Source: Rotaria sp. Silwood1 (Eukaryota; Rotifera; Eurotatoria; Philodinida; Philodinidae). From it: a DNA stretch of 64,000 bases. A program made the position numbers and the translations under genes. Under the pieces are notes generated by a model. The model was not told where the DNA came from. It saw only the letters and a list, made by a program, of their open reading frames with translations, and ran no database searches. Positions 12,101 through 24,400 of the stretch are shown here, piece by piece. Every line of letters starts with the position of its first letter. Positions within the stretch are counted from its first letter, which is position 1. The stretch is taken from NCBI GenBank assembly GCA_905250075.1, contig CAJNOP010000228.1, forward strand, positions 62,001 to 126,000. The letters run 5' to 3'.

Positions 12101-15100
12101 TCAATTGAATTAATGTATCAAAAGACTTTCGTACAGTAAATATTAATTTCAATTGATAAAGAGCAGAAATGAATTAAGAAATTACAGTCGTGTAGGATAA
12201 TTTCAAATGTTCCATAGTTCTTTATTTTATTATTATCAGAACTACTATGCGTGTACATTATTTCTAAAGAAAATAATATGTTATCGTACGTGTTGAGTAT
12301 AGAAGAATGCCAAACATTCTGTTAAATCATACGTGACTATATTTTATAAAAGCTCGAAATAAATAATAAAAAACAAAAAAAATGCGTGTTATTTTGAAAA
12401 AAAAAATTATTCTAATAAATTAAATTTTTGAAATTAATTTAATTTACTTTTTTTATTTAGATGAAAAATTGAATAATCTTGATGCTATGTATATGAATCG
12501 TCATGATGATTTAACATCAACACATAATTTATCAACTGAAGAAAAATTATTATTATTTCAAAAAAATATTGAATTAAGAACGAAAGAAAATCTTAAACAA
12601 CAGGTAAAATAATTCTTTGTATTTTTATCAATGATTTACACGAAAAACTGAAAGTAAGACTTCGAACAATTTTTGAGCCGCACTGTCTATTGTACTGTAT
12701 ATTAGTCAAAATACGCCTTACTTCTAAAAATAGTAACAGAAATACAAACGGTATATAATTCGATAGAACGTCTCAGTCTATACAAAATAGACTATTCATT
12801 ATCTTTTTTTTGTATTTAATTCTTACGAGATCACTACTCGAACTGATACTTGTTGTTTGAGCTTATACTTTATTCACAAGGATGTCTTAGTAAGACTAGA
12901 AAAATTTTTTGTGAGTTTGTCCAGATGGGCCTCTGGCATTCAATTATGATCATTTCGCTGAGTTTTCGATTCAACTTTCAAAAATAGGTCGAATGATGAG
13001 TAGAATATTCTAAAAGTTTCAAGTAAAAAGAATTTTCCTTTATCAAGATAATTGGATATACTTGAAAATTCTTTTTAGCGAAAACTTTTAGAATATTCTC
13101 AGATGTCGGCAATGAAATACAGTTAGTTGATTTTTTTTGGTAAATATCGAAAGATGGATGAAATTATTCAATAAAATTGTCATAACTCGGCTTCGGAGAC
13201 CCACATACACGTTTCTAATATTATCGAGACTTGTTTTGTGAACCCAAAATGAGCTGAAATTGTTAGTATTACTTTAGTTAGTTCTCTCGTTAGAAAATTT
13301 CCTTCATTTGACACATCTTTCTAAAAAAACGATGAGTTTTTCACAGTAAGAAACTCATAAAACAGAATTGGCATTAGCTAGAACGCTAAAATTTGGTATG
13401 AGACACTCAAAGAGATGTAACATATTAAAGAATTACTTAGATCGTTCTATAAGAACTAGAATCCGTCGAGTTCGGATTCGAATATGAACAAAGTTTATTA
13501 CCGAAAATATAGGTGAAATCTCAATCGTATCAAAAAGTTTTATGAAACAAAAGAAATATTTATTTAGATGGATCAATTTCGTGAAAATGAAATAAAAAAA
13601 ATTCGTGATGAAGAACGTTTGAAATGTCAAATGGAATTACAAACACTTCGAAAAGAAGTTAGTCATATTGAATTTATTCATAAATATTATTTAATTCTAT
13701 TTTTTTAGCTTGAAACACTTTATCAATCTAAACAAGATACTTTAAATGAAAAAGAAATGCGTATTGGAGATCGATTTAAAGCTGAACTTGAAGTTTATTT
13801 TTATTTTTGATTTGCAAAATTCAAAAAAAATTCTTTTTTTTTTTTAATTTTCAATAGAATGAAAGACGAGAATTATATGGTCAACGACAAACATTTCTTG
13901 AAGAATTAAAAACAATGAAAATTCGAGAAACAGAAAATCAAAGAAATCTTGAATTACGAGAACGGTAATATTAGATTTTAATCAACAATCTACATAATAA
14001 AATATCTATTTTGAAAAAAAACTACATTTTTTTTTCTTTTCGTTCGGTATGATAAATCGATTCACAAGTAATTTCTTAGCTAATGCTCTAAGCAATTCAA
14101 TACTCTAATATTATTAATAAACCATCACATCTGCTTTATGTAAGGAAGTAAACAGAAACATAAACGCAATAAATAAAAAAAAGAAATATACGCCATAATT
14201 GAGAAATATTCCATTAGAGATTTTGTATAGAAATTGCTCGAAGTAAATTTGATCATGTAAACTAAATCTTTCGAATGAAATAATTCTATATAGATTTGAA
14301 TTCATGAATATTTACATAAATTTTCATAACTTTTATCAAGAAAAGAAAAATAATTCTTAACTACTCATAATCTTAATAATATTCTGAAAGTTTCAGTTGA
14401 ATCATCTTGTCCAATAGTAAAAATTCATGTACTTGTCTTGAAAAAAAAATAAACTATAAGTACAAATTCATTAGGAGTGAACTTAATTTCGAAGTGTTGT
14501 TTAAATTCTACAAATCTTAAACTGTGAAGAAAAAAAAAAAAACTAATCTACTTTGTATTATTTCTTTGTTAATAATCATTAAGCCTTATAAATGAAAAGT
14601 ACTATTCTTTTGAACACGTTCCTGTCTAAGTGACATTATATACACCCACATGAATATTAGCGCATATCCCTTTATATTTTTTTTTTTTGAAGCTTGTTTT
14701 TCTCAATGTTCAGAAAAATTCAGTTAATGAGCTTATTAAAATATTTATGAATATCGTAGTTGTTCTGTTCAGTATTCGTTTTTCTAACTCTAATAGAATA
14801 AATATAAATGAATTATGTCTACTGCATTAAAACTAATATAGAGTGAACAATAAATAATAAATTAAATTGAGTTATTATTCGAATGAATGATTCTATTTAT
14901 GTTGGTGATAATTACTATTTTTTGAAATGATGCTAGTTAAAACGAAGGCCTATTTATAGACAGGAAAAAATAGTATCTTTATAATGAACTCATTATTAAC
15001 TTTTATTGAATATAAAAAGATTATAGATCAAAATTATGTTTGTTTGTTTTTTTTTCAATAGAAAAACCAGTAGAAATAATTGGAAACATTGTTTGAGAAA

Positions 15101-18100
15101 AATATAGTTGAAAGTCTTAAAAATGATTAAAATGAAATTTTGGAACTTGTTTTAGATGATTGCATTGTTAAATTATAAAATAAAAGTCTTTTATTTCTTA
15201 AGATCGTTGACATTAGAAACTGATCGTTTAAAACGTCTTGAAGATGATATTCGTAAACGCGAAGTAATATTATCAAATACAGAATTGCATGTTGATGAAC
15301 AAGTACAAATGAAATTAAACAAGTAGAAGATATGAATTTAAATTATAATTTATTTTTCTATAAAATATTTGTTTTTAATAAATAGATTAAGATTTGAAAT
15401 GGAACAACAATTTACAGAACGAAATAAAAATTTACAATTAATTGAAATGAGAAATCAAGGTAAAATTTTTTATTTTTAAATAAATTTTTCAAAAAAAAAA
15501 TAATGTTTTATTTTTATTTTTTGTTCTCTTCTATTTATAGAAGAAGCAAGACGACTAAGTGAAGAACGTCTCTTAGCTGAACAAACTAAAACTGAAGTAG
15601 CATCATTACGAAAACACTATTCTGAAGCTGATGTAAATAAACAAAAATTAAGAAACGAACATTCGATATTCATGTATTATTTATATTTATTTTTAGTCAA
15701 CAATTCATCGTTTACAAAGTGAAATAAAAATTCTTCAAAATGAAAATGAAATTTTACGTGAAAAAGCTAAACAAGTAAAAAAAAAATAATTTTAAATAAT
15801 ATTTTTATTTTTATCTGATTATTTATTCAGGTAGTTGATTATCAAGCAATTCGAGAAGAAAATGCTGTTTTAAAATCTCAAATGAATAATACAACAAGGT
15901 AAAGATAATTCAATATTCTTTTTAAATTATTAATTCTATCTTTTTTATAGTCGATCACAACGTTCTCGTACGTTAAAATTATTACATAATATTTCTTTTT
16001 TTTTTTTTTAAATTTTTGTTTATTTTTCAAGATCGACATCATCATGATAGTAGTAGTTCATCACCTCGTGAACGATCTACAAATTCCGTAAGACAAACAA
16101 AAAAAAAAATTCTTAAGAAAATTTCTCTAGATTCTTCTTTTTTTTTTCCTAGCGAGGAATTATTCGTGAATTAAAAAATGTTCTCGATAATCAAGAAGTT
16201 GGTCAAAAAGTTGTTAACAATGAATTAATTGATTTAAAAACACAAATTGCTTTATTACAATCATCAAATGAACCAGAACCTTAGTAAATAAATAATGTTG
16301 TTTTTTTTTCTTAAACGAAAAAAAAACAAAAATAAAAGAAAGATATTCTATAATTCTTTGTTGTTTTCTTTTTTTTTTTGTGTGTAAAGCTTTAATGGTC
16401 GTTTTCCAAGCAATCATGGTGGTGATTATTTATCGCGTGTAATTAAATCAACAAGTGATGTTCAATTAAATCAAAGTCGATATTCAACATCATCAAATTA
16501 TAATCAATTTATTGAAGATGCAAAATTACGAATGCTTGAACTTGATCGAGAAGCTGATGTTTGTGTTTAGAATTTTGGATTTTATTTTATTTTTTTCTTT
16601 TATTTTCTTTCTTTATAGAGAGTTGAAGAAAATTATCGTGACTATCAACATCGTATTATGAATAAGACGTCATATACAAGTAATTTACAACCTACAGGTA
16701 TTCACCAAGCTATTGAAGATGTTTCAAAAACAGAAGAGCTCTTATTTTGCGTTCATTTTTATTCATGAAAGAAAGAAGAAAAAGAAAAAGAAAAAAAAAA
16801 GATTCCAAAAGATATTTACGAGTTTTATAGAAAATATTATGAAAAACAAAAATCCGAGAAAGATAGAAGTAAGAAAAATTGTGTGACTGACAGTCGTGTT
16901 AGTTCTGCTAATTAGACACGGTCATCTATTTTATCGTTTTACATTTTATTTATTAGTTATAATTTCAATAAAAAATTTTTTATACTTTATATTGATAATA
17001 AACGAGTAATTGATGCAATTTGTCTATCTATTCCATTATTATTGTCCTTGTTTTTCTATTATTTTATCATATCATCGTCAATACATTGCATGTCATAGTG
17101 TATTTATTAGTTGCATGTATGTGTTTACATAGTGTCTAAGCTAAATGGGCGTTTATTGACTTCATTCATACTAACACGCATTACATGTATGGGTTTCGAT
17201 ATAAAATCGTACTTTGCTTTCAAATTGTTGGTCAAATAAGTTTGTTGCTATAAAAAAAAAAAAAAAGTAATAATCAGTACTTGAAATTAGAGTAGGAACA
17301 CAATATGTACTTTTTTTATTGGCCTTTACTTTTATTGTTGATGTTTTAAGATCTACATTTCATTCTTTTATGTGTCTTTTTTAAAAACAACCCACATAGA
17401 TACACATCGCTTTTTTTCTTTCTTTCTTGATTTTTCTTTTCTATTGATGAATAAGAGAAGAAAAGAAAATAGAGAAATCTATCATTCTTCTCTTTTTTTT
17501 CATATTCTTTCGATCGTTTTCCTAAATCGTGCATTGGCATATGCATCTTTTGCTATCTATTAAATAAGCAACTTTTATAAATTAATATATATATATATTC
17601 AAGCATTTAATGCTTCTTTCAAATTCAAGTAAGTTTTTTACAAGAACATTGACTACTAGATATATTTATATCAAACTAACCTCATTTGATGTCCGATTTC
17701 CTGCATAAGATTGACGTGAACGAAGAATCTCTTTGTCTGATTAATTCAATTAAAATTTCCAGCATGCTTCCGTTGATGCCAGGAAGTCGTCTCAGACAAG
17801 CCTACTATATACTAGTAGTGATCAAGGCTTTCTAATTAGTCTAAAGAGAAAAAAAAATAAAAACAAGAAATAGAAACACAAATCATATTTATAATTCTAA
17901 ATTGTTAATATATATTTACAAATAGTTTCATTATAAACATCTTCTCTATGTCTTGTCTTTTAGCAGATATAAAAATTTGTCATTCCCACAGAGATCCAAT
18001 CGAATATAAGTATCAACTATCTACATAGATAGAGAGATTTAGCCTTAAGATATACTAAAAGGCTTCGAAAAATCTTCTCGTCGTTTTCTTTTTTCTTTTT

Positions 18101-21100
18101 CTATATAGCTAAAAACAACGTCTAATGTGTAGAAGAATAGATTCATTGCTATTTCATATATATATATACAGACTAGTTTATTTTGATTGTCAAAGTGAAT
18201 AGATGTCTCGGATGATCGTTCTGTTTTTTCATGCTACTAGATCTTTATTATAGCAAAAAGAAAACAATAGGAAAATGATGGTTTATTTAACATTCATTTA
18301 CAAAATATATGTATGTGTGTGGCTTTTTTTTTCCTATGTAAAATGTTGTGTCTTACTTTCCATTTATGATTTAAAAAGTATTGTTAATAGAAAACTATCT
18401 CATTATTGTTAGAAATGGTTTTTCTTTTTTTGTTGCTTCTATCATTTTCTCATTTGATCGAGTTAAAGACGGAAGAAGCGTAAATCTTTTTTTTTTTTTT
18501 TTTTACTTTTGGTCATCCTACTTGTTTGCGGGCTTGCCGAGCAGAAAAGAAAGAGAGAGAGAAGAAAAGAAGAATGACAAGCACCAACGAACGAGTCAAC
18601 ATAGAAACAAATAAAAATAAGAGTAATCGTTCTCGTCACAAATACACAGTGATTGGGTGATAGGAAAATAAGCAAAAATGTTACTGATCTGCTAAAGTAG
18701 ATCGATTGCAAGACTTCACAAACTACTTGTTTCTAGTCATCATCATTCTTATTTTAGAAGAGAATACGATTAATATATTTTATTTATAGAATATTAGAAT
18801 AGATATTATTAGTTTTTTTTTTTTTTCTTTAGTTTTTTTTATGAATTTGTTTATCATATTTGTTAATTTAAAGATAATCAATAGATTTTTCCGATAAAAC
18901 TCTTTGTAAATATGTAAGTTTTTTTTTTTGTGTGTGTGTGTTAATAAAGCAAGAACAAAAAGGAGGTGCATAAAGTCATTCTGCCGTTCTGAAGTTGTTT
19001 CCGTGTAGGTTTAATAGAGGATTTTTCTTTCTTTCTCTTTCTCTTTCTCTCTTTAAACAAGCTGAATCAAAGAGGATTGCTTGATTCCTATTTATATCTA
19101 AAGAAAACTCTTTTTTTTTTTTCTCTTATGTCATTATTCGATGTTCATGCGCACATTCTTATCAACAGGCATTTTATCTTTCTACGATGCTGAATCGAAG
19201 ACGATTACTATTACTATTATTCTTTGTTGTTTTTTGTTGTTTTTCTTCTCTAAATCTTAGAGAAAAAGAACTATCTTCATAGAAGTATTTGAAAATAAAA
19301 GATCAACGATAAATATTCAATGCAAGAAACAAGTCTAACTTGATCTTTTAAATTTCCTTTTTTCTTTTTTTCCTTGTCTCAAGAGATATATACACGAGTA
19401 CGAAACAGTACGTATAAACATGTCAATAGTCTTATTATGTTAGGCACAGCTTATTTCTATATATAATTTAACTTCCATAGAACAGAAACAAGTTCTGATA
19501 TACGACATTCTTGGTATTTTTATCAATAATATGCTATGCAAAAACATCGATTTGCTTTGACATTCTGTACTCTCATTATTGAGTAGATATGTGCGCAGGC
19601 ATCATTCTTCGATGTATTGCTACCATACGTAAACAAAAAAAAAGAAAATTCTTATCATTAAGAAAAATTTTTTTTTCTAGCCACCTGACAATGAGAACGT
19701 ATAACAGATGTGTGTATATGTTTTTTTTTTTTGCTTAAAAATCTCTTTCATTCTTATATGACCCAGAATAAAAGCTAATTTCTGTGTCAGTACCTTTATT
19801 TTCCATTGAAAAAAAGCGTTAAGTATAATTATTCTAGTGAGATTTCTTCTTAAGAAATAGTTTATCTTGACAACAATCAATAGAGATAAGCATTTCTTTT
19901 TCTTTTTTTTTCTTTCATATTATACATGACTAAGATTTCTTAGCATACAAAACGAAATTGTAACAGCTGTGTTTTATTTGTCTAACATGTTTTTTTTTAT
20001 TCTATCTTAGAAATTGATTATTCATCAGTAAGACGTATGCCAACTGTTAAATTAAGTGGACAAACACAGGGAACAACAACAAATACAATGCCAACTTCAT
20101 CATCATTGCAAGATATTAGTTCACACACGCAGAAATTTAATTGGACTAAGGATCAACCATCAATTAATTTACCTGAGTAAGATTTGTTAAGTAAAAGAAA
20201 AAACAATAATTTTCCACTTATCTGATTTTGTTTCCGTTGAGATTAATTCAATAATTGCATGTATAAAAACATTAATTATTCTATTTTTATTTGTTTAAAT
20301 CCTTTTCTAAGAGTTATAATTATTGACATTAAAAAGAAAGCAAAGTCGTGAATCTTCTCGAAAAGTAATTTTCACAAGATAAGAATTCTATAGAAAAAAA
20401 AAGAAATAGATCAATATATTTTGAAATGGGCATTTCATATTATTTGAATGTATAAAAAGTAAATTTTCTTTTTCTTTTTATTAATTAAAGGAGTTTGTTA
20501 ACATCAAAAAATAAAACAAATGATAGACAGAAAAGTATTTCACAAAGTAATGATCGCATCTTTGAACATCCTGAAATAACAATAAAACCATCAACACATG
20601 ATGATAAAGCTCATCGACGTTTATTGACAACAACAACAAAACCATCGCATACAAATGAAAATAGTTTAGGTAGTGCACCAAATATTCTTGAACATCCTGA
20701 TATAAAAAAACCAATTGTAATGGATATTAATCAAAAATCATCATCATCATCATCATCACCTATTAGTAATAATGATAGAAAATTAACTCGACAACAATCT
20801 GGTACAAAAAAAAAAAATACAAAAATTATTTCAAATCTTTATTTCATTTTTTGTAGCTGATATTTATACAACAAGAACACAAACAATATTACCTTTTAAT
20901 CGTGATACTAATCAAACAAATTTTGGTATTAATGATATAAAAAAATATATTTTTAAACAAACAAAATTTTCTTTTTTAGTTACAAATCCAATACGATCAA
21001 GTTCACCTGTATCTTCAATTGATGATCTTGTAGAACGTCATGAACAAGAAAAAGTCAATGAAATTTTTTCTTTTCTGTTTTAACGTTCCTTTTTTTTTTT

Positions 21101-21285
21101 TTGTCTTTTAGAGTGAAACTACTAGTTCATCAACACCTCCACCAACAAGTAAAGGTCCGGTAAAAATCATTCGTGAGTATGCCGAAACAAGCTCAACATC
21201 GGATGTTGATTCAACAGGCAAACATTCCAATAATCATAATAATAATCATCATAAACCACAATCGGAAGAAGACGATTTTTGGTGA
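9146..21285 (+). CDS. OFD1: OFD1-like centriole/cilium protein (LisH + coiled coil)
   Basis: Twenty-three exons: 9146-9241, 9329-9523, 9580-9648, 10510-10657, 12461-12603, 13568-13657, 13709-13792, 13858-13964, 15203-15322, 15386-15459, 15541-15632, 15697-15774, 15831-15898, 15951-15967, 16032-16087, 16153-16283, 16390-16558, 16619-16697, 20011-20176, 20491-20801, 20857-20925, 20980-21053, 21112-21285; all phases agree, 869 aa. Residues 13-50 (LRIKLFDLMKSKGIVDN, LRGRLIHELRGG) and the LisH at 62-94 (ALNALILDYFQGQHYDYTTS, VFVPEANI) match the OFD1 N-terminus. A long Glu/Lys/Gln-rich coiled coil covers about 217-600; the tail is Ser/Pro/His-rich and ends EEDDFW. OFD1 acts at centriole distal ends and satellites and is needed for ciliogenesis. 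Human OFD1 is about 1010 aa, so this is shorter, mainly in the C-terminal part. The 3.3-kb intron 16698-20010 leaves room for an alternative end (see findings). Confidence 0.85.
9678..10480. mobile_element. Non-autonomous TIR DNA element, long copy (family T), in OFD1 intron
   Basis: Lies wholly within the intron 9649-10509. Left end GAGAAGAAACTTCCTCCGAT then GTCAGATCG; right end reverse-complemented GAGGGAACATCTTTCGATGT then CAAATG; both arms continue with a GATGATGTTCAT / GATGATATTCAT stretch and end near TGAATGAAT or TGATGAATT. Inverted ends are about 55 bp and imperfect. No transposase-like frame is present. Confidence 0.65.
12855..13300. mobile_element. Old foldback element (family F, copy 3) in OFD1 intron
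   Basis: In intron 12604-13567. The left arm contains TTTGAGCTTATACTTTATTC, GTCTTAGTAAGACTAGAAA and CGCTGAGTTTTCGATTC; the reverse complement of the right arm contains TTTCAGCTCATTTTGGGTTC, GTCTCGATAATATTAGAAA and AAGCCGAGTTATGAC in the same order. Arms are strongly diverged, so this is an old insertion. Confidence 0.5.
16698..20010. other. Large OFD1 intron, 3.3 kb; possible alternative 3' end near its start
   Basis: Between exons 18 and 19. Reading through the donor at 16698 keeps the frame open for about 70 nt to a TGA at about 16766-16768, and AATAAA follows at about 16964-16970, so a shorter transcript could end here. The rest is rich in pyrimidine tracts and poly-A/T runs with no convincing exon; frames at 17372, 18381 and 18463 are low-complexity. 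Confidence 0.5.
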
Positions 21286-21497
21286 TGATAATCATGCGCG
21301 TTTTTTTTTTTTCTTTTGTTGCTCATCTATTTTACTGTTGCTGTTTTTTTTCCATTTAATGTGTACATAGTACTAATGAGAAAAAACAAAATGAAAAAGA
21401 AAAAAAAAAAAAACACAAGCGCAGAGAATATTCTTAGATGTTTTCTTCTTTTTTTTTTTTTTTAGTTTATATTCTTTTCTTTTTCTTTGAAATAATT
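21286..21497. other. Convergent 3' region of OFD1-like and Notch-ligand genes
   Basis: Only 212 bp separate the two stop codons, which face each other. The space is dominated by poly-T and poly-A runs. The two 3' UTRs must abut or overlap. Confidence 0.6.
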
Positions 21498-24400
21498 TTA
21501 ACGAGTTATTGTTCGTGTCCATTGATCAAGATTTGATATTGTTGTTGCTGGTGTTGACCATGTTTTTGATATTGGTGTATTATAGTCTTGATTTGTAAAA
21601 AAAAGTGGATTACTAACACCTAAACGATATGGTTGATAACGATCACTAACACGTTCTCCATATGGAACATATGATTGTGGTCGTATTGTTAAACCATACC
21701 TTATATAATAAAAATATTTGAGGAAAAAAAAAAAAACAAAAACAAAACAAATTTACCATAAAAACCAAATGATTATAAAAACTAACATTAAAGAAAATAT
21801 ATAACCAAATACAATAGCTAATGGCCAAAGATCAGCTGTATTATTTTCATCTGAATTTAAATTAGTATCACGTGATAGAGATATTGATGAATCAGAATTT
21901 ATTTCTGATTCACATCGTTCACCTGTATATTGTTCAAGACATGTACATGTATAATTTTTTGTAGATAATAATGAATGACATGTACCATTTGATAAACATG
22001 GATTTGATAAGCATGGATCAAAATTACATAAAGGATCTAATAAAATTCATTATTAATTAGGCTTTTTTTTACAATATTAAAATTCGTCTGAGAAATGTGT
22101 AGGATGTGCTAGTCACCGAAGTTGAAAAACAGTATCTCATAGTTCGAAGCAACTATATTAGAACATTTCATTGAGTATTTTAGTACAATTCGACCGGGTC
22201 CGAGGGGTTCTAGAAATGTTGAATAAACTGGGTCTAAATCCGAAAATATTGGACTTGATGGGCTCTAATCGAAAGTCATATCCGTGAAATTGTTTGTTTT
22301 TTATATTATGTGAATTCGAGCAAGACAAATATTCTTTTGCTTAAACGATTAGTTGCAGTTTAGAAAATAAGAGGATTTTTTTTTACTTTCATTTGAATAC
22401 ACTTCTAAATCGCTTAATCTTTTGCTCACTGATGTAGGCATCGGAAGAAACATTATGGAAAGAAAAAGACTTAAGTGATCTACAACTAAATCTATATTAG
22501 TTATAAACAATTTTATGAGCTATTGGTTGGTTAAAAAAAACACTAATATTCTGGTTTGCGGATCATGCCTCTAAAGAACATGAAAAACCTGGAAAAATAA
22601 AATTTTCCTCAGAAGTCTTTTCTATTTGAAGATAAAATACATCTCAAGAGACGTGTTGCATGATATATACATTGATAAATATATTTACTAGGGCATCAAA
22701 TGCATCTCATAAGTATTCAAATGACTTGTCAGATAAGGCAAGCAAAATCATAAATGAGGTCTACAGCTATCACCGGGAGGTAACTAGAGGAATGACGTAA
22801 ATCATTATTATTATTATTATTTTTTGTAGATCTTATCACATTATAAGTCAAATAAATATTCATCATCGATAAGATGCTTTCATTAATTACATTATTTCTT
22901 AGTGACCGAACAGGTGTTTATGAAAAAAAAATAGTGCCTACAGTAAATGTATTGTTAAAAATAGTTTTTCCATATCTTCATCTTTCCTTTTACGATATTA
23001 ATCGTATAAAAAGAAACTATACTGCGTTTGTCTACTCAAAACTAGCATTGTAAAGGGGAACAAGTACGATTTTTGAAATTGCTCTACTTTTTTTCCAATA
23101 GTTTACACATTTGTTCTTTCTATCAGGAATAAATAGTTTAAATTAGATGCAATTAATCGGAATGAACATTTAAATATTTTATTACTGATACAATCTTTGA
23201 TTGGTCTCTAGATGCTATGTTAGTTGACATTTTGACATTACTATAATCAGATTCAAGAGTTCCTGTATATATTGATCAGTTATGAATTCAATAGAATCAA
23301 ATCACAATTACAAAAGGTTTATCTCTATTTCATTTCCTCTTGATTATATCAAATGGTAACGAATACATCAAGAGTTTTTCATTCATTTTTATTTTTGCTT
23401 TATTACAATGTAAAATCCTTGTAGATCAAAACTTTAAATAGGGTACTAAGTTTTGTCTGTGACATTAAAGGTTTTATCTCAAAAAAATTGAGTACATTGC
23501 AATCAATCAGATACGACTAAGTTAATTTCAAGGATGACATTTAGAAATAATGAATACGATAAATATTTAAGAGTACATTTTGAAGATACTTAGACATAAT
23601 CAACTCTATTACAATTCTGGAGAGGTCATCAACACAAATCTCCATATTTATCATTACTCAGTCATCGACTTTATTTCATCTGATGTTCAACAATTTTTTT
23701 TTTTTTCTACATATTTAACACTTATTAAGAGTTGTTTTTCTCTTTATCCTAAAACTATAAGTGATGATATTTATTGTCTGTTAGATTCATAGAAAATCTT
23801 CTTGAATAAAAAACAAGAATCTTGTTTTTTATTTATTTCTCTAGATATTAACACTGTTCAATTCATAAGTGTTTAATCTAGAGCAAAATTTTCCAGGGTA
23901 AATGCCTCATGATAGTGAACACTGTGGATTTCTAAGTAGTAAACAGTAAATGTTCTGTTTTTTTAAACTTTCGTCAAATATAACGAAATACACTGATTAT
24001 GTTGATAGTCGCAAGCAATGGATTACTGCGCGTATGTTCACTGCCTTTTCGCCGTAATCTATCAACTCGTTGTACGGATCATTTTTTCGCTATCAAGCAA
24101 TCGTCGTTTTTTTCTACTATTGTCACCTTTTTACAACCCTGGAAAAAAACAGCAATGTGATAACGCCCGGTTTCTTTTGTGACCTAGAACACTTTTTTTT
24201 GTTGTTCTATTCCCATTTTTACATGTTCTTTTGTGTATATAAAAAGTGTAATCGCTCTCTATCTCGAGAGTGAAGTGTCAAACCAAAGCATGATTAGAAC
24301 GTTCTCATGAAACAGCGTTAAACTTACGATTTTATAAATGAAAAAATATGATGCGATATGTTGCTGACTTACATATAAAAAATAGAATTACATTTGTGTA

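Noticed and set aside
18463..18711. 82-codon minus-strand frame in the OFD1 intron
   Set aside because: Low-complexity Lys/Phe/Leu composition produced by poly-T and GA-rich tracts, overlapped by an equally poor plus-strand frame.
20481..20714. Minus-strand frame opposite 20491-20801
   Set aside because: It is the antisense shadow of an OFD1 exon whose phases fit both neighbours.
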